Source: Bdellovibrionia bacterium
Lineage (GTDB): Bacteria > Bdellovibrionota > Bdellovibrionia > Bdellovibrionales > JAGQZY01
Reading direction: 5' to 3'
Length of the DNA: 34,258 bases
Assembly: GCA_030424665.1 (NCBI GenBank)
Contig: JAUHWN010000025.1
Coordinates: 1-34,258, forward strand
The stretch's first letter is position 1, and every line of letters begins with the position of its first letter. Below the pieces are notes generated by a model, which saw only the letters and a list, made by a program, of their open reading frames with translations, was not told where the DNA came from and made no database searches. A program made the translations under genes and the position numbers. Shown piece by piece: positions 7,494 through 15,606 of this stretch.

Positions 7494-9023
7494 ATGTTTG
7501 GTGTTAGCTTTTCAAAACTTAAAATAGGTGGTTCCGTAATTCACCTATTGTTTTTTTCGTTATTAATTTTTGGCTTATGGTCTATGTATAGCCAATTTAA
7601 TCAATCGTTGAATGCTGCATTAAAACCAGAATTTCAAACTGTATTTAATCGTTTAGCACCCCTAGAAATGGCCATCGATGCGGGGGAAAGTGATCAAGTT
7701 AACCCGGTTCTTAAGGAGCTAACTCAAAACGGTTTTATTCGATCAATTGAGATTACCAATAAAAATGGAGACTACTTTTCGGCCAATGAAAACGCTGATA
7801 ACGCCTATGAACAGAACAATAAACTCATTCTGGGTGGAGAAAACAAAGGGTCAATAACGATAGGATTTAACGAGAGCACTCTTGAGAAATCTTACGCATC
7901 ACCCTCAAGCTTTTGGTTATGGTTTGGAATTATTGTATTCGGTTATGTTGTGGCAGTCATTTTATCGGTAGGTACTTACAATAGCTCAAACTCAAAAATA
8001 GAACTCGTCGTCGGAAGGTTAAAGCGCTTCCTCCGAGAAAATAGAAAGCACTCTAACCAGTTGCGCACATTCGCAAAGGATATTCTCGACGGAGCTTCGG
8101 AGCAATCAACTTCGTCTCAGGAGATTGTATCTACCATGAGTGAGATGAGAGCCATGATTCGTCTGACATCTGAAAAAATTGAAGAAGGAAAGTCAACGGC
8201 GAATGACATTCGTAAGAGTTCCGAAGTTGGTAAGGGAATTATGCATGACATGCATAACGGCATGGAAGAAATTAACAGGGCCGCGATACAACTTGATGAG
8301 ATTAATGAAGTTATTGCAGAAATTAAGGGGCAAACTGAAATCATTAACGAAATTGTTTCGAAAACGCAGTTGCTGTCATTTAACGCCTCGATCGAAGCTG
8401 CGAGAGCCGGACAGTATGGAAAGGGTTTTGCTGTTGTTGCCCAAGAAGTTTCGAAGCTTGCTGAAATGTCGGGGATGGCATCAAAGGATATTAGTGGGTT
8501 GCTGAGTAAAAGTAGTGAGAAAGTAACTAGTATTGTAAGGGAAGTTGAACAAAGAGTTAAAGATGGAACGGAAATTTCAACTCGTTCGATGGAGATGTTT
8601 GAGGAGATTTCGAACAACATTGGTCGATTGGTTGAAAATGTAGACAACTTTACAGAGGCAAATAAAGAGCAAGAAAAGGGAATTGCAGAAGTCTCAGTCG
8701 CTCTAGATACGTTAAAAGAGGCAATAGATAAGCAACAATCACGAACTAACGAAGTTGAGACTATTTCAAAAAGGTCAAATCAACAAAGCACAGCCATATA
8801 CCGTCTCATAGCTGATTTTAATAATACTGTGCAAAAGCCAAAAGAAAATAAAGCAGCTAGTTTTTTAAGCGAGGGTGAGCCGAGACAAAAAAATGCTCCT
8901 CAACTTCCGGACAATGTCTCTAGCTTGAGTTCAGCGAAAGAAAAACTATTGTCAAAGAACAAGGGTGTTGAGGGAGCTGAAATTACAGGTGATGACGAAG
9001 ATATCTACAAAGACTTCAAGTAG
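7494..9023 (+). CDS. Methyl-accepting chemotaxis protein
   Basis: The 509-residue receptor has one membrane helix at about residues 15-33, a small periplasmic domain of about 105 residues, a second helix at about 142-160, and a cytoplasmic coiled coil. Its hairpin tip (around 290-320) is [30 protein letters not shown], here split as [17 protein letters not shown] and [10 protein letters not shown], which binds CheA and CheW. I see no clear HAMP domain after the second helix. The C-terminal tail is acidic and lacks a CheR-tethering pentapeptide. ATG 7494 has AAGGA seven bases upstream; a GTG one codon earlier is less well spaced. It heads an operon with cheA (10-base gap), cheW and cheRB. The ligand is unknown. 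Confidence 0.92.
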   Translation: MFGVSFSKLKIGGSVIHLLFFSLLIFGLWSMYSQFNQSLNAALKPEFQTVFNRLAPLEMAIDAGESDQVNPVLKELTQNGFIRSIEITNKNGDYFSANENADNAYEQNNKLILGGENKGSITIGFNESTLEKSYASPSSFWLWFGIIVFGYVVAVILSVGTYNSSNSKIELVVGRLKRFLRENRKHSNQLRTFAKDILDGASEQSTSSQEIVSTMSEMRAMIRLTSEKIEEGKSTANDIRKSSEVGKGIMHDMHNGMEEINRAAIQLDEINEVIAEIKGQTEIINEIVSKTQLLSFNASIEAARAGQYGKGFAVVAQEVSKLAEMSGMASKDISGLLSKSSEKVTSIVREVEQRVKDGTEISTRSMEMFEEISNNIGRLVENVDNFTEANKEQEKGIAEVSVALDTLKEAIDKQQSRTNEVETISKRSNQQSTAIYRLIADFNNTVQKPKENKAASFLSEGEPRQKNAPQLPDNVSSLSSAKEKLLSKNKGVEGAEITGDDEDIYKDFK

Positions 9024-9033
9024 GGTATAAGCC

Positions 9034-10899
9034 GTGAGTATGATAGATAAAGAGATTTTAGAGTGTTTTATTGAAGAGGCTATCGAGCAGTTAGATGCCT
9101 GGGAATCTCTGTGCCTTGAGCTCGACGATTCGAGCTATTCGCAAAAAGTAATAGATGATCTCTTTAGGATTGCTCATAACCTCAAGGGAACATCTAAGGC
9201 TTGTGGTTTAGACGATTACGGTCACTTCATTCACGATGTCGAAGATGTGATCAATGCCTTAAAAAGAAATCCTGAAAGTTTTAATGACAATGTCGTTCGA
9301 TACTTTTTAGACGTACACCGTTTACTGAGCGAGTGGATCGCGGGAATTGGTGGGGATCCTGATTTCCAAATGCCACAGAAGGAAAGAGACCTTGTCCTGA
9401 AGCGAGGATTTAATGCTCTCGATCAGAAGGCTGAAGTCGTACGAAGTTCTAGAAGTGACGAACAGATTGATATTTCGAAGGTATCTATTACCGATGAGCC
9501 TGAAGTGAGTGAGCAGCTCCAAGCTGCTGACGAGGTTGCTGACCAAGCTCCACAAGAACAGGCTCAGCAAGACCAAGCTCCACAAGAGCAAGTGCAAGCT
9601 CCCGAAGCAGCTCCGAAGCCAGTAGCGGAAGAGACTTTTGATACTGCTTCGATCACGGGCAATAAAGTTGATGAAGCGGAACGAATTGCTCGGCAAAAGA
9701 AGATTGTCTTTTCTGAGTCTGTGCGAGTAAAGGCGGAAAAAATTGAAAAGCTACTCATGAGTGTGGGTGAGCTGACAATTCAAAAATCCATCCTCGATTT
9801 TTCGAATAGAAATGGAACTCTAGGGGATAAGCCATCTGTTTCTGCAATTGAAAGTCTTTCTAAGACAATTACCGAGATCCAAGATTTCTCTCTGTCATTG
9901 CGCCTTCAACCGGCTCGATCTACGATTCAGCGTCTTGCTCGGGTCGCTCGAGATGCGGCAAGGGACTTGGGTAAAGTGGTCAGAGTCGAAACGGCGGGTG
10001 AAGAGATTGAAATGGATAAAATCATTCTCGATCGAATTATCGAACCATTGACTCATATTGTGAGAAACGCAATTGATCACGGACTCGAAACGAGTGATGA
10101 GAGAGAAGCTATTGGAAAATCTCCAACGGGCCTTCTAGAAGTAACCGCGATCCAGAACTCATCCTCGGTACGAATTTATATCAAAGATGATGGTAAAGGG
10201 TTAAACACTGAAAAAATCTTAGAAAAAGCAGTAGCCCGGGGGTTGGTTGAAAATTCGCAAAGTCTTTCTGACAAGCACATACATCAGTTAATCTTCCATC
10301 CTCAGCTTTCGACAAAGGAAGAAGTGACTAAGTACTCGGGTCGTGGTGTCGGAATGGATATAGTGAGAGACGCCCTTAACGAACTTGGTGGCCAGATCAG
10401 TATTTCTTCAGAGCAGGGTAAGGGAACTGAGTTTCAGATCGACATTCCAACAAGTCTAAGTCTGATTGATTCTATAGTTTTACGCCTAGGCACTTCAAAT
10501 TATGCCGTACCCCAGGCGGAAATTTTGGAAATCATCGATGTTGAAGAATACGATATTAAGATCAGAAAAAGTGGAAGAAGTTTTGTGGATCTCCGAGGTG
10601 AAGTTGCAGAAGTTGCAAACCTATCAGACTTCTACCCGAGAACAATGAAGGGAATGACGTCAAAAGAAGGTGAAGAGAGCGGTATTCGTTACGGTCTCAT
10701 CGTAGAAAAGAATAATAGAAAGTATGTACTTCTCTTTGATCGAGTTATAAATGTGCAGCAGGTTTTTATTCGAAGTTTATCTGGAACAAATAAGTCAGTT
10801 CCATTTTATAAAGGGTCAACAATCTTAGCGGATGGCAGGCCTGGTATGGTGTTAGACCTCAATTCAATTGTTGAAAAAGTATTTAATTTGGTAGGTTAG
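9034..10899 (+). CDS. cheA: Chemotaxis histidine kinase CheA
   Basis: The 621-residue protein begins with an HPt domain (about 1-105) whose phosphorylated His48 lies in AHNLKGTSKACGL. A Gln/Ala/Pro-rich linker (about 165-200) takes the place of a recognisable P2 CheY-binding domain. The P3 dimerisation helices (about 225-305) follow, then the ATPase domain with the N box HIVRNAIDHG (Asn345), the DDGKG box at 385-389 and GRGVGMD at 436-442, and a CheW-like P5 domain (about 475-620). It autophosphorylates when receptors signal and passes phosphate to receiver proteins. The GTG start has AGGG about eight bases upstream; an ATG two codons later is too far from it. Confidence 0.95.
   Translation: MSMIDKEILECFIEEAIEQLDAWESLCLELDDSSYSQKVIDDLFRIAHNLKGTSKACGLDDYGHFIHDVEDVINALKRNPESFNDNVVRYFLDVHRLLSEWIAGIGGDPDFQMPQKERDLVLKRGFNALDQKAEVVRSSRSDEQIDISKVSITDEPEVSEQLQAADEVADQAPQEQAQQDQAPQEQVQAPEAAPKPVAEETFDTASITGNKVDEAERIARQKKIVFSESVRVKAEKIEKLLMSVGELTIQKSILDFSNRNGTLGDKPSVSAIESLSKTITEIQDFSLSLRLQPARSTIQRLARVARDAARDLGKVVRVETAGEEIEMDKIILDRIIEPLTHIVRNAIDHGLETSDEREAIGKSPTGLLEVTAIQNSSSVRIYIKDDGKGLNTEKILEKAVARGLVENSQSLSDKHIHQLIFHPQLSTKEEVTKYSGRGVGMDIVRDALNELGGQISISSEQGKGTEFQIDIPTSLSLIDSIVLRLGTSNYAVPQAEILEIIDVEEYDIKIRKSGRSFVDLRGEVAEVANLSDFYPRTMKGMTSKEGEESGIRYGLIVEKNNRKYVLLFDRVINVQQVFIRSLSGTNKSVPFYKGSTILADGRPGMVLDLNSIVEKVFNLVG
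9541..9590 (+). repeat. Short direct repeat in the cheA linker
   Basis: A 20-base unit at 9541-9560 (gaccaagctccacaagaaca) recurs at 9571-9590 with one difference, a 30-base period. It encodes DQAPQEQ twice within the flexible HPt-to-P3 linker. In-frame repeats here can change linker length without affecting the folded domains. Confidence 0.8.
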
Positions 10900-10901
10900 T
10901 T

Positions 10902-11393
10902 ATGAGTATACAAGTATTAGAATTAGAAGACTCACAGAATACTTATTTGTCATTTCAGGTTGGCGATGAGTTGATGGCCTCGAAAATTCTTTCAGTAAGA
11001 GAGGTTCTCGAACCCTTTGAGATCTACCCGATAGCAAATACGATAAATTGCTTCAGAGGAATCATAAATGTTCGTGGTGAGGTAATTGGAGTTCTTGATT
11101 TAAGAATGAAATTTGGTGTCCATGTTGAGGATCACAAGCAAATGAGGTATTTGGTCCATGAAAGTGATCAGGGGCCTATTGCTTTTATTGTCGACAAAGT
11201 CGTGTCGGTAGTTGAGATCAAAGATGATCAGATAGATCTAAATGTTAGAATTAAAAATGCACAAAAAATGGACTACTTTAAAGGAATTGCTCGAGTTAGA
11301 GAAAGTTTGATGACCATTGTGGAGTTAAGTTCCATCTTTGATACTGATGGAATGTTGGAAATTCAAAAAAGTGTAAAAAAGAATGCAAGTTAG
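10902..11393 (+). CDS. cheW: Chemotaxis coupling protein CheW
   Basis: The 163-residue protein is a single CheW domain: TYLSFQVGDELMASKILSV at the start, the typical RGIINVRGEVIGVLDLR core strand pair, and VDKVVSVVEI before the C-terminal strand. CheW bridges CheA and receptors in the polar array. It starts two bases after the cheA stop and ends three bases before the next gene with a double stop (TAGTAG), so all three are almost certainly one transcript. The length matches the family. Confidence 0.95.
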   Translation: MSIQVLELEDSQNTYLSFQVGDELMASKILSVREVLEPFEIYPIANTINCFRGIINVRGEVIGVLDLRMKFGVHVEDHKQMRYLVHESDQGPIAFIVDKVVSVVEIKDDQIDLNVRIKNAQKMDYFKGIARVRESLMTIVELSSIFDTDGMLEIQKSVKKNAS

Positions 11394-11396
11394 TAG

Positions 11397-13271
11397 ATGG
11401 CAAATTTCTTCTCGGCAAAAGACCTACGTGAACTCAAGGATGTAGTAAGAACGCTAACGTCCTATGACAAGGAGGATCCAAGTTGGATCAACCACGTCAT
11501 CAACTTTGTCCAGCTGAGAATGAGGACTCTCGGAGCGAAGAGTCTGGCTCAATACTTTTCTTATATTGCCGAAGATGCCCAAGAGTTTGAGCTCTTTATT
11601 TCGAATGTAACGATCCATAAGACGGATTGGTTTCGAGAAACCAATCATTTTTCTTACTTGCTTCAAGAGGTAAAAAAGAGAGCATCAAGAGGGATGTATC
11701 AGAAAACCCCCTTTAGAGCCCTCAGTGCGGCTTGTTCGACTGGGCAAGAGGTTTATACCTTGGGCGTTGTTTTGGAGACAATCCGCCGAATCTACCCAAA
11801 ATTTGAATACGAAATTAGTGCTTTCGATATTGATACGATCTCACTTAAAACTGCTGCTCGAGCTATCTACCCCATCGATGAAATTTCCCGCATACCACAA
11901 GAGTATAGCGGTTTCCTTTTGCGAGGCAGAGGGCGAGCTCAGGGGCAGTTCACTGTCATCCCAGAAATACGAAAGCGATGTCGCTTTTATAAAAAAAATT
12001 TGGCAATTCCGATGAGGCTTGAGGATGATCACTATGATTTGATCATGTGCCGAAACGTTTTTATTTACTTTAATGAACTTCTCATAGCGAGAGTACTTAC
12101 TCAGTTCTCGAAGGCGATCAAGCCGGGAGCCTTTTTTATTGCGGGAACCAGCGAGATATTTAAAAAGGTACCGCCGCTCTTGCACCCTCAGAAGCAGTCT
12201 ATTTATTTGAAGGATGAAAGGGTTGCTTCGAAGAAAGCAAAAATTCGGATATTGATTGTCGATGACTCTCCGACAATCATAAAAATGGTAACTAATGCTT
12301 TGTCTGGGAGAGGTATAGAGATTCATACGGCACTTAACACTAACGAAGCTGATGCCGTACTAAGAAAAGAAAAAATCGACCTAATATCTCTCGATATTCA
12401 TATGCCGGATAAAAATGGAATTGATTGGCTTAAAGAAATTAGGACTCGGGGAGTACGAATTCCTGTGGTTCTCTTGACGGATGCTAATCGTGAAGTCGCT
12501 CAACAGGTTTTGGAGTCTGTTAATTACGGTGCTCAGGAATTTATAAATAAGCGTCTTCTCAATGAAGAGAAAGAAAAATTGCGTGAAATCGTTTTAGGAA
12601 TTGTATTTAAAGACGTTTCTGAGCGAGTCAAAGACATGCAAGCTAAAGATATTTCAAAAGCGCTAACACACGATTTGCCTAGAGCGATCGTCGTAGGAGC
12701 CAGTACGGGAGGGGTTGATGCCCTTCATAGACTTTTCAAGTCGATGCCCGCCAATACACCTCCAATTGTTGTGGTTCAGCATATTGAAACCTCATTTGCT
12801 CAAAGTTTTCTCGATGGTCTGTGCAAGATTTCGGGGCTTAAGCAGGGAGATATCACTAAGCCTCTGAAGCCAGGCCATATTTATTCGACCGTCAAAGACT
12901 GCCACGTGTCTCTTTATCGTAGAAAGAGTGGTGACTATTTTGTTAATGAGAGTTTTACGGCACCGATGAACTCACATCGACCCAGCGTTGATGTTCTTTT
13001 TAGGTCGTGTTTAAATTTTGGAAGTTCTGTTTGGTCTATTTTATTGACGGGTATGGGGAGAGATGGTGCTCAAGGGATGGCTGAGTTAAAAAAGAAGGGT
13101 TCTTTAACGATAACTCAAAATCGAAGTTCATGTGTTATCTATGGCATGCCCAGAAAAGCCGATGAACTCGGTGCTTCGACCTATAGTGGCTCACCTGAAG
13201 CTATTAGAAAGTTTATCGTAAATTCCGTTTCCAAACGTGGAACCTATAGCGGTCGCTCAAAGACGGCATAG
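11397..13271 (+). CDS. CheR-receiver-CheB fusion: receptor methyltransferase and methylesterase in one chain
   Basis: The 624-residue protein joins both adaptation enzymes. Residues 1-275 are CheR, with TDWFRETNHF, the SAM-binding ACSTGQE (112-118) and LIMCRNVFIYF (215-225). Residues 283-400 are a receiver with D289-D290, phospho-acceptor D333 in SLDIHMPDKNG, T361 and K385. Residues 428-612 are a CheB methylesterase with the triad S436 (VGASTGG), H462 (VVVQHIE) and D556 (TGMGRDGA). CheR adds methyl groups to receptor glutamates with SAM and CheB removes them when its receiver is phosphorylated. All catalytic residues are present, so both halves look active. The reading frame is uninterrupted. 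It ends the operon. Confidence 0.93.
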   Translation: MANFFSAKDLRELKDVVRTLTSYDKEDPSWINHVINFVQLRMRTLGAKSLAQYFSYIAEDAQEFELFISNVTIHKTDWFRETNHFSYLLQEVKKRASRGMYQKTPFRALSAACSTGQEVYTLGVVLETIRRIYPKFEYEISAFDIDTISLKTAARAIYPIDEISRIPQEYSGFLLRGRGRAQGQFTVIPEIRKRCRFYKKNLAIPMRLEDDHYDLIMCRNVFIYFNELLIARVLTQFSKAIKPGAFFIAGTSEIFKKVPPLLHPQKQSIYLKDERVASKKAKIRILIVDDSPTIIKMVTNALSGRGIEIHTALNTNEADAVLRKEKIDLISLDIHMPDKNGIDWLKEIRTRGVRIPVVLLTDANREVAQQVLESVNYGAQEFINKRLLNEEKEKLREIVLGIVFKDVSERVKDMQAKDISKALTHDLPRAIVVGASTGGVDALHRLFKSMPANTPPIVVVQHIETSFAQSFLDGLCKISGLKQGDITKPLKPGHIYSTVKDCHVSLYRRKSGDYFVNESFTAPMNSHRPSVDVLFRSCLNFGSSVWSILLTGMGRDGAQGMAELKKKGSLTITQNRSSCVIYGMPRKADELGASTYSGSPEAIRKFIVNSVSKRGTYSGRSKTA

Positions 13272-13304
13272 GAATTATTTCGTGAGCAAAAAATGGAATA
13301 GAAT

Positions 13305-13931
13305 TTAGAAGTCCATCGCGAAGATAAGGCTTGGGCTTTTGGTTTTGGGGTTGTACCCCAAATCCCATTGAATGTGATTCTTACGGTCGAGAGATTTGTT
13401 GTGTTTTTTAATAAATTCTAAATATTCGGGTTCTTGAGGGTTCATGTATAGGTAAACCATCGAGCCGACGAAGCCGAGTATAAAACCACCACCAACGAGG
13501 GCGAGATTTGGTTTTCTCTCCGTTTGATTATTGGCATCGGTTTCTTCGGACTGAAGAAATGTAAGTCCTGCGATCATGGTCAAAGCACCAGCTCCCCCCA
13601 TGTACAGACTCCAAGTGACGGCTTTATCTCGTTGTTTAATGAGTTCCTGGTAGTCGCCTTGAACCTTATTGTAGGATTTGGGGTCAGCCTTCTTTAAGTT
13701 GGCTAGGTATGTTCCAAAACCTTCTAAGGATGCTTCAAACTGTTTTCCGCGGACACTGAAGTGGCTTTCAACACTGGGTTCAACAAAAGGGGAGTCATCG
13801 TATATTTCGTTTTCGACCAGGTCAGCAGGAATCGATTCGTCTTCTTCGGCAGACTTACCTTTAGCAAGCGCGAGGCTTGAAAAAAACAATAGAGAGATGC
13901 AAAAAAATTTAAGGAAGGACACTTTTCTCAT
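13305..13931 (-). CDS. Secreted or membrane protein of unknown function
   Basis: The 208-residue protein has an N-terminal signal peptide (MRKVSFLKFFCISLLFF to about residue 23, cleavage near ALA-KG), an acidic stretch, a helical segment (about 60-105) and two hydrophobic segments around 107-125 and 143-162. A charged region follows and the chain ends in SLIFAMDF. I do not recognise a family. The ATG has AGGAG five bases upstream. It converges on the end of the chemotaxis operon, with 33 bases between the stops and no evident terminator. Confidence 0.7.
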   Translation of the reverse strand: MRKVSFLKFFCISLLFFSSLALAKGKSAEEDESIPADLVENEIYDDSPFVEPSVESHFSVRGKQFEASLEGFGTYLANLKKADPKSYNKVQGDYQELIKQRDKAVTWSLYMGGAGALTMIAGLTFLQSEETDANNQTERKPNLALVGGGFILGFVGSMVYLYMNPQEPEYLEFIKKHNKSLDRKNHIQWDLGYNPKTKSPSLIFAMDF

Positions 13932-14033
13932 TGATACTCCTGTTCCAATATCATCCCACGAGAAGGGGTAAAATTCACTAGGGAGTTCAATCTTGGGACC
14001 AAAAAGTAGGATTAAGGTCTAGCGAGCGAAATC

Positions 14034-14074
14034 AAAAATTCAGCCGAAGAGTGAGAGACTTTTCGGCTGAATTT
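14034..14074 (-). terminator. Intrinsic terminator of the dienelactone-hydrolase-like gene
   Basis: A perfect 13-base inverted repeat (AAATTCAGCCGAA at 14036-14048 and its complement at 14062-14074) encloses a 13-base loop. Read on the minus strand, it lies 15 bases after the stop and runs into five U residues, the form of a rho-independent terminator. Confidence 0.85.
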
Positions 14075-14088
14075 GGAGGTGAGGAAGT

Positions 14089-14874
14089 TTAGAGGTTCAT
14101 TTTGAAAAAGCTTTTCATTTCCTCCCAAGACGCGGTGTCGGCTTCCTTGTCGTAGGCCAAAGGAATTTTAAATTTTTTCCCCAATTTCGTAGCCCCAGGA
14201 TTAGTGAAGGCGTGTTTCGCCTTTTCATAGCCGACGTATTTCATGTCGACACCAGCAGATTTCATTTCACTTTTGAAGTCTTTAACTGAATCTGCAGAGA
14301 CCAGAGGATCTGCCTCTCCATTGAGTACAAGGATTTTTGCTTTGACCTTGCCTTTTTGTGCAGGGTTTTGAGTAGAGAGACTTCCGTGAAAAGAAGCCAC
14401 GGCTTTAATGTCAACACCTCTTCGGGCCATTTCAATAGAGAGTCCACCTCCAAAACAGTAGCCGATTGAAGCGATTCGATCTTTAGCAACACCCTCTTGT
14501 TCCTTTAATACCTCTATGGCTCTTTTAAAGCGGGCTTCAGCGCTCTTTAGATCTTTAAAAACCATGCCTGAGAATTTTCCGGCATCTTTTGGATGAGTTG
14601 CCGTTTTTCCATCACCGTACATATCGATTGCTAGAGCGACAAAACCCAACTCAGCTAATTTCTTCGCTCGCATTCTCGCATAATCATTATGACCCCACCA
14701 CTCATGAACGACAATGACACCAGGGGTAGTCCCTTCGATCTTTTTAGGCTTAGCGACGAATCCTTTGAAGCTTTGATCGCCGACTTTGTAGGTTATCTCT
14801 TTGCTGGTAATTTTTGCTCCGAAGGCTGAGAAAGACAGGAGTGAAACTGAAAGAAGGATAAAGAAGTGCTTCAT
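14089..14874 (-). CDS. Secreted dienelactone hydrolase-family protein
   Basis: The 261-residue protein has a signal peptide (cleavage near residue 20, AFG-AK) and a dienelactone-hydrolase alpha/beta fold. The nucleophile is Cys140 in GYCFGGG, the acid Asp189 in NGEADPLV and the base His221 in KAKHAFTNPG, with HEWWGHNDY (57-65) supplying the Glu region typical of the family. These enzymes hydrolyse cyclic or small esters; the true substrate is unknown, and a periplasmic copy is unlikely to serve the chloroaromatic pathway of the name. ATG 14874 has AGGA six bases upstream and gives a clean signal peptide; the frame extends 16 codons further upstream. Confidence 0.88.
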   Translation of the reverse strand: MKHFFILLSVSLLSFSAFGAKITSKEITYKVGDQSFKGFVAKPKKIEGTTPGVIVVHEWWGHNDYARMRAKKLAELGFVALAIDMYGDGKTATHPKDAGKFSGMVFKDLKSAEARFKRAIEVLKEQEGVAKDRIASIGYCFGGGLSIEMARRGVDIKAVASFHGSLSTQNPAQKGKVKAKILVLNGEADPLVSADSVKDFKSEMKSAGVDMKYVGYEKAKHAFTNPGATKLGKKFKIPLAYDKEADTASWEEMKSFFKMNL

Positions 14875-15021
14875 TGATAGTCCTTTATTTGGATATTTGC
14901 TTTGATTACTATAGAAAGTCACAATTGCTCATGTCCAAATAATTTGGGATAAGCTGTAAACCTATGCGAGGCGTCAGTTTTCTTTTTTGTCAGATAAAAG
15001 TGATTCGGTTAAAGGATAGTA

Positions 15022-15507
15022 ATGAACTGTTATTGTGGAAATGAAAAATCTTTTAGTGATTGTTGTGAACCTATTCATGCTGACCCGACTTTAGCTTCGA
15101 CCGCGGAGAGTTTGATGCGGGCCCGCTATTCGGCCTACGCGTCCGGTAATATTGATTTTATTAAAGAAACTCACGATCCAAAAACTCGAAATGAACTCGA
15201 CTTTGAAGGAATCAAAAGCTGGTCGAGACAAAATCAGTGGGATAAGTTGGAGGTCTTAAGTGAAAAAGCCGGTGGAGATGGGCAGAAAGAAGGGTGGGTG
15301 GAGTTCAAGGCCCACTATTCAAATGATCTTCGTCAGTTGGTTCACCATGAACATAGTTATTTTCGTCATGATGGTGGTCGTTGGTACTACATGGATGGTG
15401 AAGACCTCTCAGAAAAAACCTACGTTAGAGCTCAACCTAAAGTAGGGCGAAACGACCCTTGCCCTTGTGGTAGTGGCAAGAAATACAAGAAGTGTTGTTT
15501 GCAGTGA
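15022..15507 (+). CDS. YchJ/UPF0225-family protein with two SEC-C-type zinc motifs
   Basis: The 161-residue protein starts with a Cys cluster ([13 protein letters not shown]) and ends with the SEC-C motif [18 protein letters not shown]. Between them is the YchJ core, including [17 protein letters not shown] and [10 protein letters not shown], an NTF2-like fold. SEC-C motifs bind zinc, and in SecA contact SecB and ribosomes; the job of YchJ itself is unknown. Length and layout fit the family. AAGGA lies upstream of the ATG. It stands alone, about 100 bases before the kinase gene. Confidence 0.9.
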   Translation: MNCYCGNEKSFSDCCEPIHADPTLASTAESLMRARYSAYASGNIDFIKETHDPKTRNELDFEGIKSWSRQNQWDKLEVLSEKAGGDGQKEGWVEFKAHYSNDLRQLVHHEHSYFRHDGGRWYYMDGEDLSEKTYVRAQPKVGRNDPCPCGSGKKYKKCCLQ

Positions 15508-15560
15508 GAATCCTTTAGTATAGAGGGTTCTGGAGCAGGACTCTCGTCGAGCTAGACTCC

Positions 15561-15585
15561 TAAATAATTCATATTTTGCCGATAA
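15561..15585 (+). promoter_or_regulatory. Candidate sigma-28 (FliA)-type promoter for the cNMP-CheA kinase
   Basis: A perfect FliA -10 octamer GCCGATAA lies at 15578-15585, with TAAA at 15561-15564. The gap is 13 bases rather than the usual 15, so the -35 is not ideal. Transcription starting a few bases downstream would give a leader of about 15 bases that carries GGAG (15595-15598) and reaches the proposed AUC start at 15607. Confidence 0.45.
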
Positions 15586-15606
15586 AGTCTTAACGGAGAT
15601 AGTACT

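Noticed and set aside
8117..8647. Open frame of 176 codons antisense to the chemoreceptor coiled coil
   Set aside because: It mirrors the repetitive coiled-coil codons of the receptor, has no family features and no ribosome site.
11841..12326. Open frame of 161 codons antisense to the CheR-receiver junction
   Set aside because: The plus-strand domains are unambiguous and the antisense translation shows no known motif.
13272..13304. Terminator at the end of the chemotaxis operon
   Set aside because: No stem and T tract can be found in the 33 bases between the convergent genes.
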